64,000 bases of DNA. Origin: Ignavibacteria bacterium. Its GTDB lineage: Bacteria; Bacteroidota; Ignavibacteria; Kapaibacteriales; UBA961. The notes beneath the pieces were generated by a model. The model was not told the origin of the DNA and made no database searches. It saw nothing but the letters and a program-made list of their open reading frames with translations. The stretch covers positions 48,886 through 112,885 of the forward strand of contig VGWD01000004.1 of assembly GCA_016873735.1 (NCBI GenBank), given 5' to 3'. Below, piece by piece: positions 20,309 through 29,857 of this stretch; the stretch's first letter is position 1; each line of letters opens with the position of its first letter. The position numbers and the translations under genes were made by a program.

Positions 20309-23300
20309 TTAATTTCCTAAAGACACTTGAACAAATGTTCTGATTTCCCATTCATTTCCATTTGGAAATCCAATTGCATTTGGATCTGGAACCCAATTGC
20401 CGGCAGGATCAATTGTAAGAATTGGAGAATATCTTGGCGAGTATTTGTCCAGTGTTCTATAAGTGGTTCGTAAACCCACTCTTGTTCCGGGCAGCATGAA
20501 CCAATCGGGCTTTCCAAGTTCTGTTGACAATTCGGCCATTAACTGAAGAGGAAATGTCAGGTTAAAATCACGATGATAATCGAAGGGACCCCAATCATTG
20601 AATTTACAGAACAAAATCAATTTCGATTGTTTATAGATTGTTCGAAGATCTGCACCATATCGTTGAATTGTTCTTATATCACTTCCATTGGCTTGTCCAT
20701 TACCCGCATAGAGATTCGCTATAAATCCAAGTTCAGGATTGATCTTTGAAACGATTCTAGTATTCACTTCCCATAAATCCTGTGCGGGTGCGGCACCGGG
20801 GAATACAAATGTTGTTCTTCCATTTGAAAGGATGCCGATTGCGGCATCTTGCGTGGTTGGTAAATGACGATACATGAAATCGGCACTTATTGCAAAGGAT
20901 GCGTCTTCTGCTCTGTCATTATCCCATTCATACATCCATGTGGCAGGAGTTGGATCATAAGTCAATAATAATTCAGCACCAATTGTTTCCCTGTTTGATC
21001 TCACAGAAAATGGATCATCCAAAATATTTCTTGGTCTTGCAGGTGCTTGAGCCCAAGATGGAATAGGTCCTTCGAGTGGCTTTTGCCATAACATATTAGG
21101 AGCGATTTGAAGCTTACCAATATTTACAGTAAAACCGGTAAGGAAGTTCATCATATTACCACTTCCAATATCTTTCAATCTCCAACCGGTAAATGTTTTC
21201 GTATTGTCAAATCCACCATTTGCAACCAAGCCCATATAGGATCCGAGGGCATACCAGTTGAATAGTGAACTTTCATATGTGATTTTGATTTTTCCTCCGA
21301 AATTATCAGAAGATCGTATGGTGTCTTGATACACTGCATAATCATCAATATCTCCACGGATCAGCTGAAATGGTCTTCCATTCAGTGGTTGTCCTGCCCA
21401 TAATCCACCGAGGGTGATTCCCAGATTATCAAATTTCTTCTGAATATTCAGTGAGACTTTACGCGTTTTTGGTACCGGAATAGCGAAGGAACTTTGTACA
21501 TTTTCTCTTTGCGTCAAGTCTTCTTGAAATACACCTGTTATATCTGTGTTGAAGAGGGAAGTCGAGTATTTGATCAATACCGCAGGATTGGCTCCCCACC
21601 ATAATTCAGGACCAAAAGCTATCTTCAAACCTTTGATGAATTTTTTACCCTCTATTTCAAATCCAAACGGTGTATTGGCAGAATAAATGTCAATATTGGG
21701 TCCATAATTCGCCTCGGGATATAATCCAAAAAAGTCTCCTTCATACCCCCAATGAAAATGTCCGGTTCTATAAAATCCGGTCAGATTCATATATGTCGAA
21801 TTCCAGGAAATACTGCTTTTGTACAGTTGAATTCTGTCATTGACAATATTTTGCTGAGTGCCATTTGGATTCGTTATTGTGATGGTTCTTCCACGATTTT
21901 CATAAAACACTTCATCAATTGGATTCACTGCCACATTACCCAAGACATTGAATTGCACATTCGCTGTTACATTTGAAGCCGGTTTTGCAGTGATTCCTAC
22001 ATTGAATGATTGCATATGATCAAAACCGAGCTTTTGTGGATATGTGGGAATATTCGTGTTTTTGTTTTGACCTGTACTTAGTAAGCTTCCACCGGTGCTG
22101 AATGTGGTGAAGTTTGCTTGCATATCACTCACAAATATTGAATTTTTATATTGCTCACTTGCAGTCTTATCCGCATTAGCCATGAGCATTGACTGCGCTA
22201 TATTATTTTCATTTACTTTCGATTGTAATGAATCAGTTGACATGGCATACGGATTATAGGAATGTATGTCCTTCAATACATAATATGCAGCTCTTGGATA
22301 GAGTGTGTATAAACCACGTTCATTTACTTTGCCTTTCGCACAAATCCCGAACCACTCTTCATTCATATTGTTTTCACCTTCCACATAGTCATTCTGATAT
22401 CCGCCATTTGACCATGAAGCATTAACATCATGCACATCTAAATTTGATGTTTGACCAAATTTCCACCATCCATCACTGAATTGAAAGGTAAAGCCACCCA
22501 AACTATTACCGGCCTTTCCATTTCCTGAGGCATTGGCATAGATTTCTTTCCAATTCCCAATAACATATTTTGCTTGCGATTCTTGATCTTCTGCATTTGT
22601 TTGCGTATTGAATGCATCTGCACCAAACTCAGTAAACATCAGTGGTTTGCCATATTCTTTTCGCACTCTGTCAAAAGCATTGTCAAATGATATTCCACGA
22701 TAAACATTGATCCCCAGCACATCCACATCCGGACATTCTTTTGCGATGATATCCAGAAACAGAAGGTCGCCATTGCACATCGCAATCGGATGTTTGGAAT
22801 CTACCATTTTCATTTCTTTTACTGCAGTATTGAAGAGCTTATACATGTGAATGGCATCCTTCGTGGATCTTCTGTCCTGCACAGGTATATTTTCAGTTTC
22901 AGCTCCTCTCCAGAATAATCCATAATTATTTTCATTACCCAAGAGAAACATCAATAATCCGGGTGTGTCTTTATATTCAGACACCATTGCTTGTACTTCT
23001 AGTAATAATATGGATTGAACTACTGAATCAGCATAATCAATATTAGGCACCCAAGTATTGTTGACTGTCAATCCATATCTGCCGAATGTATGATTTAGTA
23101 CTGTAAAGATTCCGAACTTGTCATGTATATATGTGATCCATTTTGGAGGTATGCCGATATATTGTCGTATCGTATTCACGCCCATATTCTTCAATAAACC
23201 CATCTCATAATCAAGTGCAGCTTTTATGGTTGTTTCAGATTGATTCCATAGACTATACGAGTAATTTGTACCCGTTGGGAAATAATCCCAATTCATCCCT

Positions 23301-23437
23301 TTAATAAAAAACTTTTTGCCATTCATCAAGATTGCATGCTCACCACCTATTGATTGAATCTCAATATTTTGGGTATCTGCTGTTAAGGTCGCAATTGTAA
23401 TACAGAATAAAAAGCAATAGGTAGAAATTATCTTCAT
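20309..23437 (-). CDS. Clan-A glycosidase fused to an outer-membrane beta-barrel domain
   Basis: About 1042 residues from MKIISTYCFLFCITIATLTA, a signal peptide (an upstream in-frame ATG would add 27 unlikely residues). The first ~400 residues form a TIM-barrel glycosidase of the GH2/GH5 clan A type: FFIKGMNWDYFPTG, MGVNTIRQY, acid/base Glu in LLGNENNYG (about residue 168) and nucleophile Glu in MFTEFGADAF (about 270). From about residue 435 the sequence changes to alternating aromatic/polar strands with frequent Gly and Asn. It ends WEIRTFVQVSLGN, as expected for an outer-membrane barrel whose last strand closes on a C-terminal residue. A catalytic domain joined in one chain to a ~600-residue barrel is unusual. 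Substrate is inferred from context. Confidence 0.75.
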   Translation of the reverse strand: MKIISTYCFLFCITIATLTADTQNIEIQSIGGEHAILMNGKKFFIKGMNWDYFPTGTNYSYSLWNQSETTIKAALDYEMGLLKNMGVNTIRQYIGIPPKWITYIHDKFGIFTVLNHTFGRYGLTVNNTWVPNIDYADSVVQSILLLEVQAMVSEYKDTPGLLMFLLGNENNYGLFWRGAETENIPVQDRRSTKDAIHMYKLFNTAVKEMKMVDSKHPIAMCNGDLLFLDIIAKECPDVDVLGINVYRGISFDNAFDRVRKEYGKPLMFTEFGADAFNTQTNAEDQESQAKYVIGNWKEIYANASGNGKAGNSLGGFTFQFSDGWWKFGQTSNLDVHDVNASWSNGGYQNDYVEGENNMNEEWFGICAKGKVNERGLYTLYPRAAYYVLKDIHSYNPYAMSTDSLQSKVNENNIAQSMLMANADKTASEQYKNSIFVSDMQANFTTFSTGGSLLSTGQNKNTNIPTYPQKLGFDHMQSFNVGITAKPASNVTANVQFNVLGNVAVNPIDEVFYENRGRTITITNPNGTQQNIVNDRIQLYKSSISWNSTYMNLTGFYRTGHFHWGYEGDFFGLYPEANYGPNIDIYSANTPFGFEIEGKKFIKGLKIAFGPELWWGANPAVLIKYSTSLFNTDITGVFQEDLTQRENVQSSFAIPVPKTRKVSLNIQKKFDNLGITLGGLWAGQPLNGRPFQLIRGDIDDYAVYQDTIRSSDNFGGKIKITYESSLFNWYALGSYMGLVANGGFDNTKTFTGWRLKDIGSGNMMNFLTGFTVNIGKLQIAPNMLWQKPLEGPIPSWAQAPARPRNILDDPFSVRSNRETIGAELLLTYDPTPATWMYEWDNDRAEDASFAISADFMYRHLPTTQDAAIGILSNGRTTFVFPGAAPAQDLWEVNTRIVSKINPELGFIANLYAGNGQANGSDIRTIQRYGADLRTIYKQSKLILFCKFNDWGPFDYHRDFNLTFPLQLMAELSTELGKPDWFMLPGTRVGLRTTYRTLDKYSPRYSPILTIDPAGNWVPDPNAIGFPNGNEWEIRTFVQVSLGN

Positions 23438-23539
23438 AATAAGGTAATATTGATGGGGTAATGAAGGAGCTTTTAGTAAGAATTTGCTCAAATTAGCCAA
23501 AGAATGAACAATGACCAATAGGTATTCAATGTTTTGACT

Positions 23540-25009
23540 CTATTTGGAACTTGAGCTCTTCGGCCTCACAAATCTTTTCAAAATCTTTGTTCCTTCCTCT
23601 TTGGCTTCATCAGTTTTTCTGATCTTCCACAATTGTTCGGTTTTCTGTCTTGTGTCTTCCAATTGCACAATTGGTTTGGGATAATCCACTCCGAGTGTGA
23701 ATGCATACATCATCTCTTCCATCGGTGTGATTGTCCATGGTTCATGAATGAGATGTAATGGAAGCTTACTCAATTCCGGACACCATTGTTTGATGAATTC
23801 AGCATTGGGATCATGTTTGAGTGAATTACTCACGGGATTATACACGCGAATGGTATTCACTCCCGTGGATCCTGCCTGCATTTGAAATTGTGTATAATGT
23901 ATGCCCGGCTCATAATCCAAAAATTGCTTGGCAAGATGATAGACGCCATGCCGCCAATCTTGAAAGAGATGATGCGTAAGAAATGATACAAGCATCGCAC
24001 GCATGCGAAAGTTAATCCAACCTGTTTCTTTCACGCATCGCATTCCCGCATCTGTCAGCGGATAACCTGTTTTGCCTTCTTCCCATGCTCTTAATAATGT
24101 TTCGTCCTTTTTAGACCATACATGCTCAAATGCCTGATTGATTGAACGATGTTCATAGCTACAATCAGTTTCGAATTTCTGAATGAAATGACAATGCCAT
24201 TTGAGTCTAGATTGCACATTTGCATGATTGCGCACATGCTTCATGGTTCCTGCGTGTTCATTCAATGCCTGATACACTTGTCTGATGCTGATATTTCCCC
24301 ATGCGAGATATGGCGACAATCGACTACATGATATTCTACTTTTGAGGGGTTGTGAAATATGGTTTGAATAATTGTGAATGCGCTCACTTAAAAAACTCTG
24401 TAAATATACTCGTGCATAGTGTTCGCCCGCAGGTTGAAATTGTTTCGGATACTCATTCAATTGTGATGATAGAGTTTCAGGAACCTGAAATGCATGATTC
24501 CAATGAATCTGCTTTCCTTGATTAAACGTATTTTCAATGATGGGAGAATGAGCCATCGCATACCAATCTTTATCCCAATTCTTTCTATCTTTTATCGCCC
24601 GCTGAATTCCATCACGCTGAAATTCATACCATTTGATATCATGTGCATTAAACAGTTTAACCAAGTCGTGGTCTATGTCAAATGTCAATCGTATTCCACT
24701 TTCTTGATAACTCAATACATGTCGTACATCATATTCTTCAATCAATCGCTGAAATATCTCTCGCGTTTTCCCATAACAAACTGCAATATCTCCCGCAAAA
24801 GACTGCATGGATTTATGCATTGAGAGAACACTATGATACTGAAATTGAAGGTGACGAATGGAAGTGTCAGGATATGCAATCACATCCGTATCAAACACAT
24901 ACAGGAGAACATAAGGCAATTCATCATGCTCAGCCACATAGAGCGGAGCATGATCACTAAGCCGAAGATCTCTTTTGAGCCAGACAATATTGATGGATTG
25001 ACGTTGCAT
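23540..25009 (-). CDS. Cryptochrome/deoxyribodipyrimidine photolyase family protein
   Basis: A 489-residue FAD flavoprotein of the photolyase/cryptochrome family, probably repairing UV dimers using light. The N-terminal Rossmann domain begins [17 protein letters not shown]. The C-terminal FAD domain holds [39 protein letters not shown], the W/H-rich [13 protein letters not shown] and [25 protein letters not shown]. Whether it acts as photolyase or receptor is not resolvable here. It lies 102 bases upstream of the glucan locus on the same strand; a decayed second copy of its 3' end is at 9185-9366. Confidence 0.93.
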   Translation of the reverse strand: MQRQSINIVWLKRDLRLSDHAPLYVAEHDELPYVLLYVFDTDVIAYPDTSIRHLQFQYHSVLSMHKSMQSFAGDIAVCYGKTREIFQRLIEEYDVRHVLSYQESGIRLTFDIDHDLVKLFNAHDIKWYEFQRDGIQRAIKDRKNWDKDWYAMAHSPIIENTFNQGKQIHWNHAFQVPETLSSQLNEYPKQFQPAGEHYARVYLQSFLSERIHNYSNHISQPLKSRISCSRLSPYLAWGNISIRQVYQALNEHAGTMKHVRNHANVQSRLKWHCHFIQKFETDCSYEHRSINQAFEHVWSKKDETLLRAWEEGKTGYPLTDAGMRCVKETGWINFRMRAMLVSFLTHHLFQDWRHGVYHLAKQFLDYEPGIHYTQFQMQAGSTGVNTIRVYNPVSNSLKHDPNAEFIKQWCPELSKLPLHLIHEPWTITPMEEMMYAFTLGVDYPKPIVQLEDTRQKTEQLWKIRKTDEAKEEGTKILKRFVRPKSSSSK

Positions 25010-25168
25010 ATTGAACAGTTGAACAGAGGAGTGAATGCATAAATTCCTTTATCTGATACAACATTGAATTTGGGCTAATTTTGTAACCATTAGATCACAA
25101 GAATACATAAATCCTAAAATAGCAGAACTTTTTTGATATTGGCTTCGGAAGATGTTTACTTGTTGGAA

Positions 25169-25729
25169 CACCCAAATGTAAAGTCAAGACCTGCAATGAA
25201 CAATTGCATGAATTGCGAGAGATCATTCTCAAGAATATTGTTGCGGTAGAGAGAAAGTAGGATGTGCCATGTTATACGGACAATGGCAAGAATATCATTC
25301 TGTTATCTGCACTCAATGATTCAGCTACTCTTAGCTTCTTTAAGGGAAGTTTGATTGATGATGTGCATAGCTTGTTGATTGCTCCCGGGAAAAACTCACA
25401 ATCAGCCTGGTACATGAAATTCATTTCGGTTAAAGAAATCAAGAAAGCAAAGCCAATCATTGTGGATTATATCAAACAAACTTTAGAAATTGAATGAGCA
25501 GGAAGAAAAGTGGCATTTAAACAAGAAGATGATCCAATTCCTGAATAATTATCTATAGCATTCAAAAAGCAATCGGAATTGAACACTGCTTTTTATGCAC
25601 TCACTCCCGGCGAGCGAAGAGGATATATCTTGCATTTTAATCAAGCCAAACTATCTGCGGCATGGGAATTAAAAATTCAGAAATGTATCCCATAGATACT
25701 ACAGGGAAAAGGATTGCAAGAAGGTTGAG
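25169..25729 (+). pseudogene. Decayed YdeI-like (DUF1801/OmdA) gene
   Basis: In the frame of position 25264 the plus strand reads like the YdeI/OmpD-associated family: EQLHELREIILKN, then DVPCYTDNGKNIILLSAL, SFFKGSLIDDVHSLLIAPGK, AFYALTPGERRGYILHFNQAK and ILQGKGLQEG. The frame is cut by TAG at 25258 (where the family has Trp), TGA after ETLEIE-type sequence near 25495, a TAA in PIPE-*-L and a TAG before ILQGKG. The first segment also seems to need a frame change upstream of 25190. At least four nonsense changes make it non-functional. A GTG-started 77-codon fragment (25264-25497) is only part of this relic. Confidence 0.85.
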
Positions 25730-25780
25730 GAGCTGAAAGGAAACCAATTTCTTATATTATAATTAAATAAGGGATTAATA

Positions 25781-26581
25781 GTGAAAACTTCGCTTATCAT
25801 TTCAACATATAATCGAGAAGATGCTCTTGATCTCGTTTTAAAGAGTGTAGTACATCTTAAGCAATATCCTCATGAAGTTATTATCGCTGATGATGGCTCA
25901 GGTCCAAAAACGGCAGAGCTCATTCGCAAGTATCAGAATACTTTTCCGATACCATTGATTCATTGTCATCAAGAGGACAAAGGATTCAGGCTTTCGCATA
26001 TCAGAAACAAAGCAACCGCAATGTCTTCCGGAGATCATCTGATTTTCATTGATGGAGATATGATTCTACACCCTTACTTTGTGCGTGATCATCAAAGACA
26101 TGCCCGCGAAGGACTGTTCATACAGGGTTCGCGGGTATTATTGCATAAAGAGACTACCTTCTCATCGATTGAACATGGAATTCATCGCTTTTCACCATTC
26201 TCCTCAGGAATCACCAATAGATTCAATGCAATTCGAATCCCTTTTCTTTCCCCAATAATTTCAACATGGATGAGCAAACAACATCATCATGGAGTACGAG
26301 GTTGCAATATGTCATTCATGAAGCGGGATCTTATCAAAGTCAATGGATTCAATGAAGCATTCATTGGATGGGGTCGAGAAGACAGTGAATGCGTGATACG
26401 ATTATTACAGGCGGGCATTCAAAGATTCAATCTTCGTTTAGGTGGCATCGCTTATCATTTATGGCATACAGAACATATCAATTCCGAGTTATTAGAAAAA
26501 AACAATGAAGAGTTGAGACTTGCCATTGAGGAACAAAGAATATGGTGTGCTGAGGGTTTGCAAAATCATATGAGTATTTGA
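25781..26581 (+). CDS. GT2 family glycosyltransferase
   Basis: A 266-residue inverting glycosyltransferase with GT-A fold, probably building a surface polysaccharide or O-antigen. The N-terminus MKTSLIISTYNRED and ADDGS bind the nucleotide sugar, the DxD motif is FIDGDMI, and the C-terminal galactosyltransferase-like domain (Glyco_transf_7C type) contains GCNMSFMKRDLIKVNGFNEAF and WGREDSE. The start appears to be GTG with AAGGGA a few bases upstream. It is the first gene of a four-gene plus-strand run. Confidence 0.9.
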   Translation: MKTSLIISTYNREDALDLVLKSVVHLKQYPHEVIIADDGSGPKTAELIRKYQNTFPIPLIHCHQEDKGFRLSHIRNKATAMSSGDHLIFIDGDMILHPYFVRDHQRHAREGLFIQGSRVLLHKETTFSSIEHGIHRFSPFSSGITNRFNAIRIPFLSPIISTWMSKQHHHGVRGCNMSFMKRDLIKVNGFNEAFIGWGREDSECVIRLLQAGIQRFNLRLGGIAYHLWHTEHINSELLEKNNEELRLAIEEQRIWCAEGLQNHMSI

Positions 26582-26582
26582 T

Positions 26583-27368
26583 ATGTTATCAAAACGATTA
26601 ACATCATTGTTCTTGAGATCACTGAAGCGAGTTCCGACAATCACAATTCAATCATGGGAACATTTCAATGAAGTGGAAATTGATAGTCCTGAACAATATG
26701 AAAAGCTAGAGATTCCAAGAAGAATCGTATGTTTTTGGACGGGTGATAATGTAATGAGTGATTCCAGAAAGCGAGCATTCGATACATTGCAATCTACATC
26801 CAAAACAGAGGTGCTTTTGATTACCCCGGAATCTCTGCCATCATATATCATTGAAACATATCCGCTTCATCCAGCATATCAATATCTTTCTTTAGTACAC
26901 CGTTCAGATTATTTACGATGTTATTTCATGCATCATTATGGTGGCGGTTATTCGGATATCAAAGCAGCTCGCCATAGTTGGGTACAAAGTTTTGATATAT
27001 TTGAACAAGAGGATTCTTCCTGGATTATGGGTTATCCGGAAATCGGAGAACACGGTGCGGCACCCGTCAAAGGTATATGTGGAGAGGATCTTCGGAAGAA
27101 TTGGTATTTTCTACTTGGAAATTGCGCTTACATTTGCGCACCATATAGTCCATTCACCACATCATGGTATAATGAAGTTCATAAAAGACTTGATGATATA
27201 TTGCTTGATCTCCAAAGATGTCCCGGGAATAGTCGGGGAGACAATGATGGATATCCAATTGAATGGACATATCTATTAGGAAATATATTTCATCCTTTAT
27301 GTTTGAAGTATTCAAATCATGTTTCATATGACAGAACAATCAAACCGGTCTTGGGTGGATATTTATGA
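26583..27368 (+). CDS. GT32-like glycosyltransferase
   Basis: A 261-residue glycosyltransferase with a DxD-type sugar-binding region in HRSDYLRCYFMHHYGGGYSD, where the last Asp replaces the classic DxD (SDIKA). The pattern IPRRIVCFWTGDN followed by a YLSLVHRSDYLR segment resembles GT32/capsular-polysaccharide synthesis proteins. It starts one base after the previous stop and overlaps the next gene by 4 bases. Donor and acceptor sugars are unknown. Confidence 0.78.
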   Translation: MLSKRLTSLFLRSLKRVPTITIQSWEHFNEVEIDSPEQYEKLEIPRRIVCFWTGDNVMSDSRKRAFDTLQSTSKTEVLLITPESLPSYIIETYPLHPAYQYLSLVHRSDYLRCYFMHHYGGGYSDIKAARHSWVQSFDIFEQEDSSWIMGYPEIGEHGAAPVKGICGEDLRKNWYFLLGNCAYICAPYSPFTTSWYNEVHKRLDDILLDLQRCPGNSRGDNDGYPIEWTYLLGNIFHPLCLKYSNHVSYDRTIKPVLGGYL

Positions 27369-28174
27369 TGAATGAAATTGTTGAACATCATACAATGCCT
27401 ATTGTATCAATCATAGTCCCATGTTATAATGCCGAGAAGTATATTCTTGAGACTTTGCAAAGTATTCAAAGCAGTGTATATCCTTCCTGGGAATGCATCA
27501 TTATCAATGATGGGTCCACGGATAATTCATTGAATGTCATTAAAGAAGCGATTGATGGAAATTCCCGATTCACAATACTGAGTCAAGAGAATGCCGGTCC
27601 ATCAGTAGCAAGAAATAATGGTATTCGTGCATCACATGGAACATATATTTTACCTTTGGATGCCGATGATCTGATTTCAAAGGAGTATATATCACAGGCA
27701 GTTCAGCAATTGGAACATGATGCCAAAATCAAAGTGGTCTATTCAAATGCCGAATACTTTGGCAAGAAGAAAGGTCCATGGATACTTCCCGAATACTCAT
27801 TCAATGATCTCTTATTTGAGAATATGATATTCTGTTCAGCACTCTTCAGGCGAAGTGATTATGATTGTACACGAGGATATGATCCTACATTGCATGGAAG
27901 AGAAGATTGGGATTTTTGGTTGGAACTCCTAAAAACAGGAGGTGATGTTCATAAACTGAATGGAATACATTTCTTTTATCGAACACATGAAGAATCCAGA
28001 GATAGAAAGGCAAATAGAAATCTCGAACATATACGACAGCATATTTTCAATAATCATCGTGAATTATATGCATACTGTTTTGAGAATCCAATTCAGATCT
28101 ATCATGAACATGCATTTTTCAAAAAGAAGTACAATATTCTACGAAGATTAACACTGAGAAAACCCATATCATGA
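27365..28174 (+). CDS. GT2 family glycosyltransferase
   Basis: A 269-residue GT2 enzyme: PIVSIIVPCYNAEKYI, IINDGSTDNS, NAGPSVARNNGI and the DxD motif LDADDLIS. The C-terminal part holds GREDWDFWLELLKTGGD with the family's catalytic ED. It overlaps both neighbours by 4 bases (ATGA), so translation of the three genes is coupled. Likely in surface glycan assembly. Confidence 0.92.
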   Translation: MMNEIVEHHTMPIVSIIVPCYNAEKYILETLQSIQSSVYPSWECIIINDGSTDNSLNVIKEAIDGNSRFTILSQENAGPSVARNNGIRASHGTYILPLDADDLISKEYISQAVQQLEHDAKIKVVYSNAEYFGKKKGPWILPEYSFNDLLFENMIFCSALFRRSDYDCTRGYDPTLHGREDWDFWLELLKTGGDVHKLNGIHFFYRTHEESRDRKANRNLEHIRQHIFNNHRELYAYCFENPIQIYHEHAFFKKKYNILRRLTLRKPIS

Positions 28175-28956
28175 TTTCGATCATCATCGCCGTGTACAAG
28201 AATGTCAAAGCATTAGACTTGATTTTACAAAGTTTATCATTGCAATCTTTTCAAGACTTTGAAGTTCTTGCCGCAGAAGATGGACAAGATGAGGCAATGC
28301 GAATGCTTATTGAACAATCACATGGATCATATCGCTTTCAAATCAAACATCTTAAGCATGAGGATAAGGGTTTTCGCAAAATCGTGATTGGAAATGAAGC
28401 CATCCGAAATGCGCAAGGAGAATATGTTATTTTTATTGATGGAGATTGCATACTTCATCCAAAATTCATTGAAGAGTATCACAAAGCGATGAAGCCGGGC
28501 TCATTTTACTTCGGGAGAAGAGTATTGCTGGGTCCTAAAACTACAAGAGATTTGTATACTAAGTCAAGATTTTCAATCCCTTCAACCCTTTCACTATTAC
28601 TTTCTGATTCCACACAAGTGCGCGAAGCATTGTATTTGCCATTCTTATCGCCAAAAGAAAAAGTCAATAGAGAGATTTGGGGATGTAATTGGGGGGTGTA
28701 TAAGCAGCATCTCATGGACATAAATGGATTTGATGAAGACTATACTTTACCTTGTTTCGGAGAAGATCTGGACATTGACTGGAGATTGGCAAATCTCGGT
28801 TTAAAGCGATACTCGCTCAAAAACAAAGCAATTCAATATCATCTTTACCATCCACTCATTTGGGATGCTGATATTGAAGTGCAAGGTCGAACACTCTATG
28901 AACAAAAAAGACAATGCGGTATGGTTCATTGTCTTAATGGTATCGTAAAGTTGTAA
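28171..28956 (+). CDS. GT2 family glycosyltransferase
   Basis: A 261-residue GT2 enzyme closely similar in layout to the one at 25781: MISIIIAVYKNVKAL, AAEDGQDE, DxD in FIDGDCI, and the 7C-type segment WGCNWGVYKQHLMDINGFDED with GEDLDIDWRL. The shared architecture suggests a duplicated pair adding related sugars. Last gene of the run; no clear hairpin terminator follows. Confidence 0.91.
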   Translation: MISIIIAVYKNVKALDLILQSLSLQSFQDFEVLAAEDGQDEAMRMLIEQSHGSYRFQIKHLKHEDKGFRKIVIGNEAIRNAQGEYVIFIDGDCILHPKFIEEYHKAMKPGSFYFGRRVLLGPKTTRDLYTKSRFSIPSTLSLLLSDSTQVREALYLPFLSPKEKVNREIWGCNWGVYKQHLMDINGFDEDYTLPCFGEDLDIDWRLANLGLKRYSLKNKAIQYHLYHPLIWDADIEVQGRTLYEQKRQCGMVHCLNGIVKL

Positions 28957-29009
28957 AGACCCAGTTACAGGTTGAAGTATTAGTCACTCACTTCTCGATT
29001 AGCCCTATC

Positions 29010-29360
29010 TCATCCATCTGACAAATCCGCAGAATATTCTTTTGCAGAATAATGTGTTCCAAGACCGGCCATAAATGCCAATATTCCTAAAACTAGCGAT
29101 GCTCCCTCATTGAACACTGATCCAAGTGCATAACCACCTATGCCCCAACCAATGGAAAGACCCCACATAATCATTGTGCCAAGGACAGGAACATGAATTC
29201 CCACAAATAGGAATATCAATGAACCTAGAAATACAAACCAGCTTTGCAAGAATACACCCGCAACAATAGAGAGAATAAATACTTCTTTGTAAAATGTGTT
29301 TGCTTGTTCTTCATTGAACTTAGCTTGTGTAATCCCTCTTCGAACATCACCTGTTGACAT
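29010..29360 (-). CDS. Small membrane protein, unknown function
   Basis: A 116-residue protein with about four hydrophobic helices (EVFILSIVAGVFLQSWFVFLG; IFLFVGIHVPVLGTMIMWGLSIGWGIGG; LVLGILAFMAGLGT), so an inner-membrane protein. The N-terminus MSTGDVRRGITQAKFNEEQ is cytosolic by charge. No family recognised. It is convergent with the glycosyltransferase run. Confidence 0.55.
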   Translation of the reverse strand: MSTGDVRRGITQAKFNEEQANTFYKEVFILSIVAGVFLQSWFVFLGSLIFLFVGIHVPVLGTMIMWGLSIGWGIGGYALGSVFNEGASLVLGILAFMAGLGTHYSAKEYSADLSDG

Positions 29361-29744
29361 GACCCTTCTCCTGAAAATATGTTTAATCCCTATAATAGCT
29401 CGTTGGCATATTATGTAGTAGACAAATCATGTGCCACTTTATCGTCTTACATCTACATCAGTTATTTAACAGCCACCGGTGAGCAAGACAGAATTTCCTT
29501 AGAAGTCAGTATTCAAGCGCTATCCAAACGATATCTTGCTTGATGAAAAAAAGCTCGACAAAATTCTCCAGAACATAAAAAAGTATGGATGTGTCAGTAA
29601 TAATTCACACAAGACATGTATGCCCATTTGACAGAGTCTGCATTATGAGTATAAATATATAACAAGTTTTGAGTACAGGGGAAACGTATTATATGAAAAA
29701 CCCAAATACTCCGAAAATGCTAGATTATATATTTTAATAAAAAA
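29361..29744. other. Intergenic stretch without a recognisable gene
   Basis: About 380 bases between the small membrane protein and the terminator at 29745. All frames are interrupted and no motif was recognised. An internal segment (29490-29600) reads for some 20-30 codons without being assignable, so an old gene remnant is possible but not supported. Confidence 0.5.
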
Positions 29745-29771
29745 GGGTGTGCTACGATAAGCAGCACACCC
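29745..29771 (-). terminator. Rho-independent terminator
   Basis: A 9-bp stem GGGTGTGCT/AGCACACCC with a 9-base loop, followed on the minus strand by a T-run (AATAAAAAA on the plus strand). It lies downstream of the minus-strand barrel gene at 29858-30631. Confidence 0.8.
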
Positions 29772-29857
29772 ATATTATTGAAGATAAGAAGCAATTGTAG
29801 ACTTACTGAAATTTTGAAAGTAAAGAAAAATAACAATTACGATATAGTTTGTTTTAT

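Noticed and set aside
28957..29009. tRNA or terminator at the end of the glycosyltransferase run
   Set aside because: No cloverleaf arms, T-loop or stable hairpin could be found.
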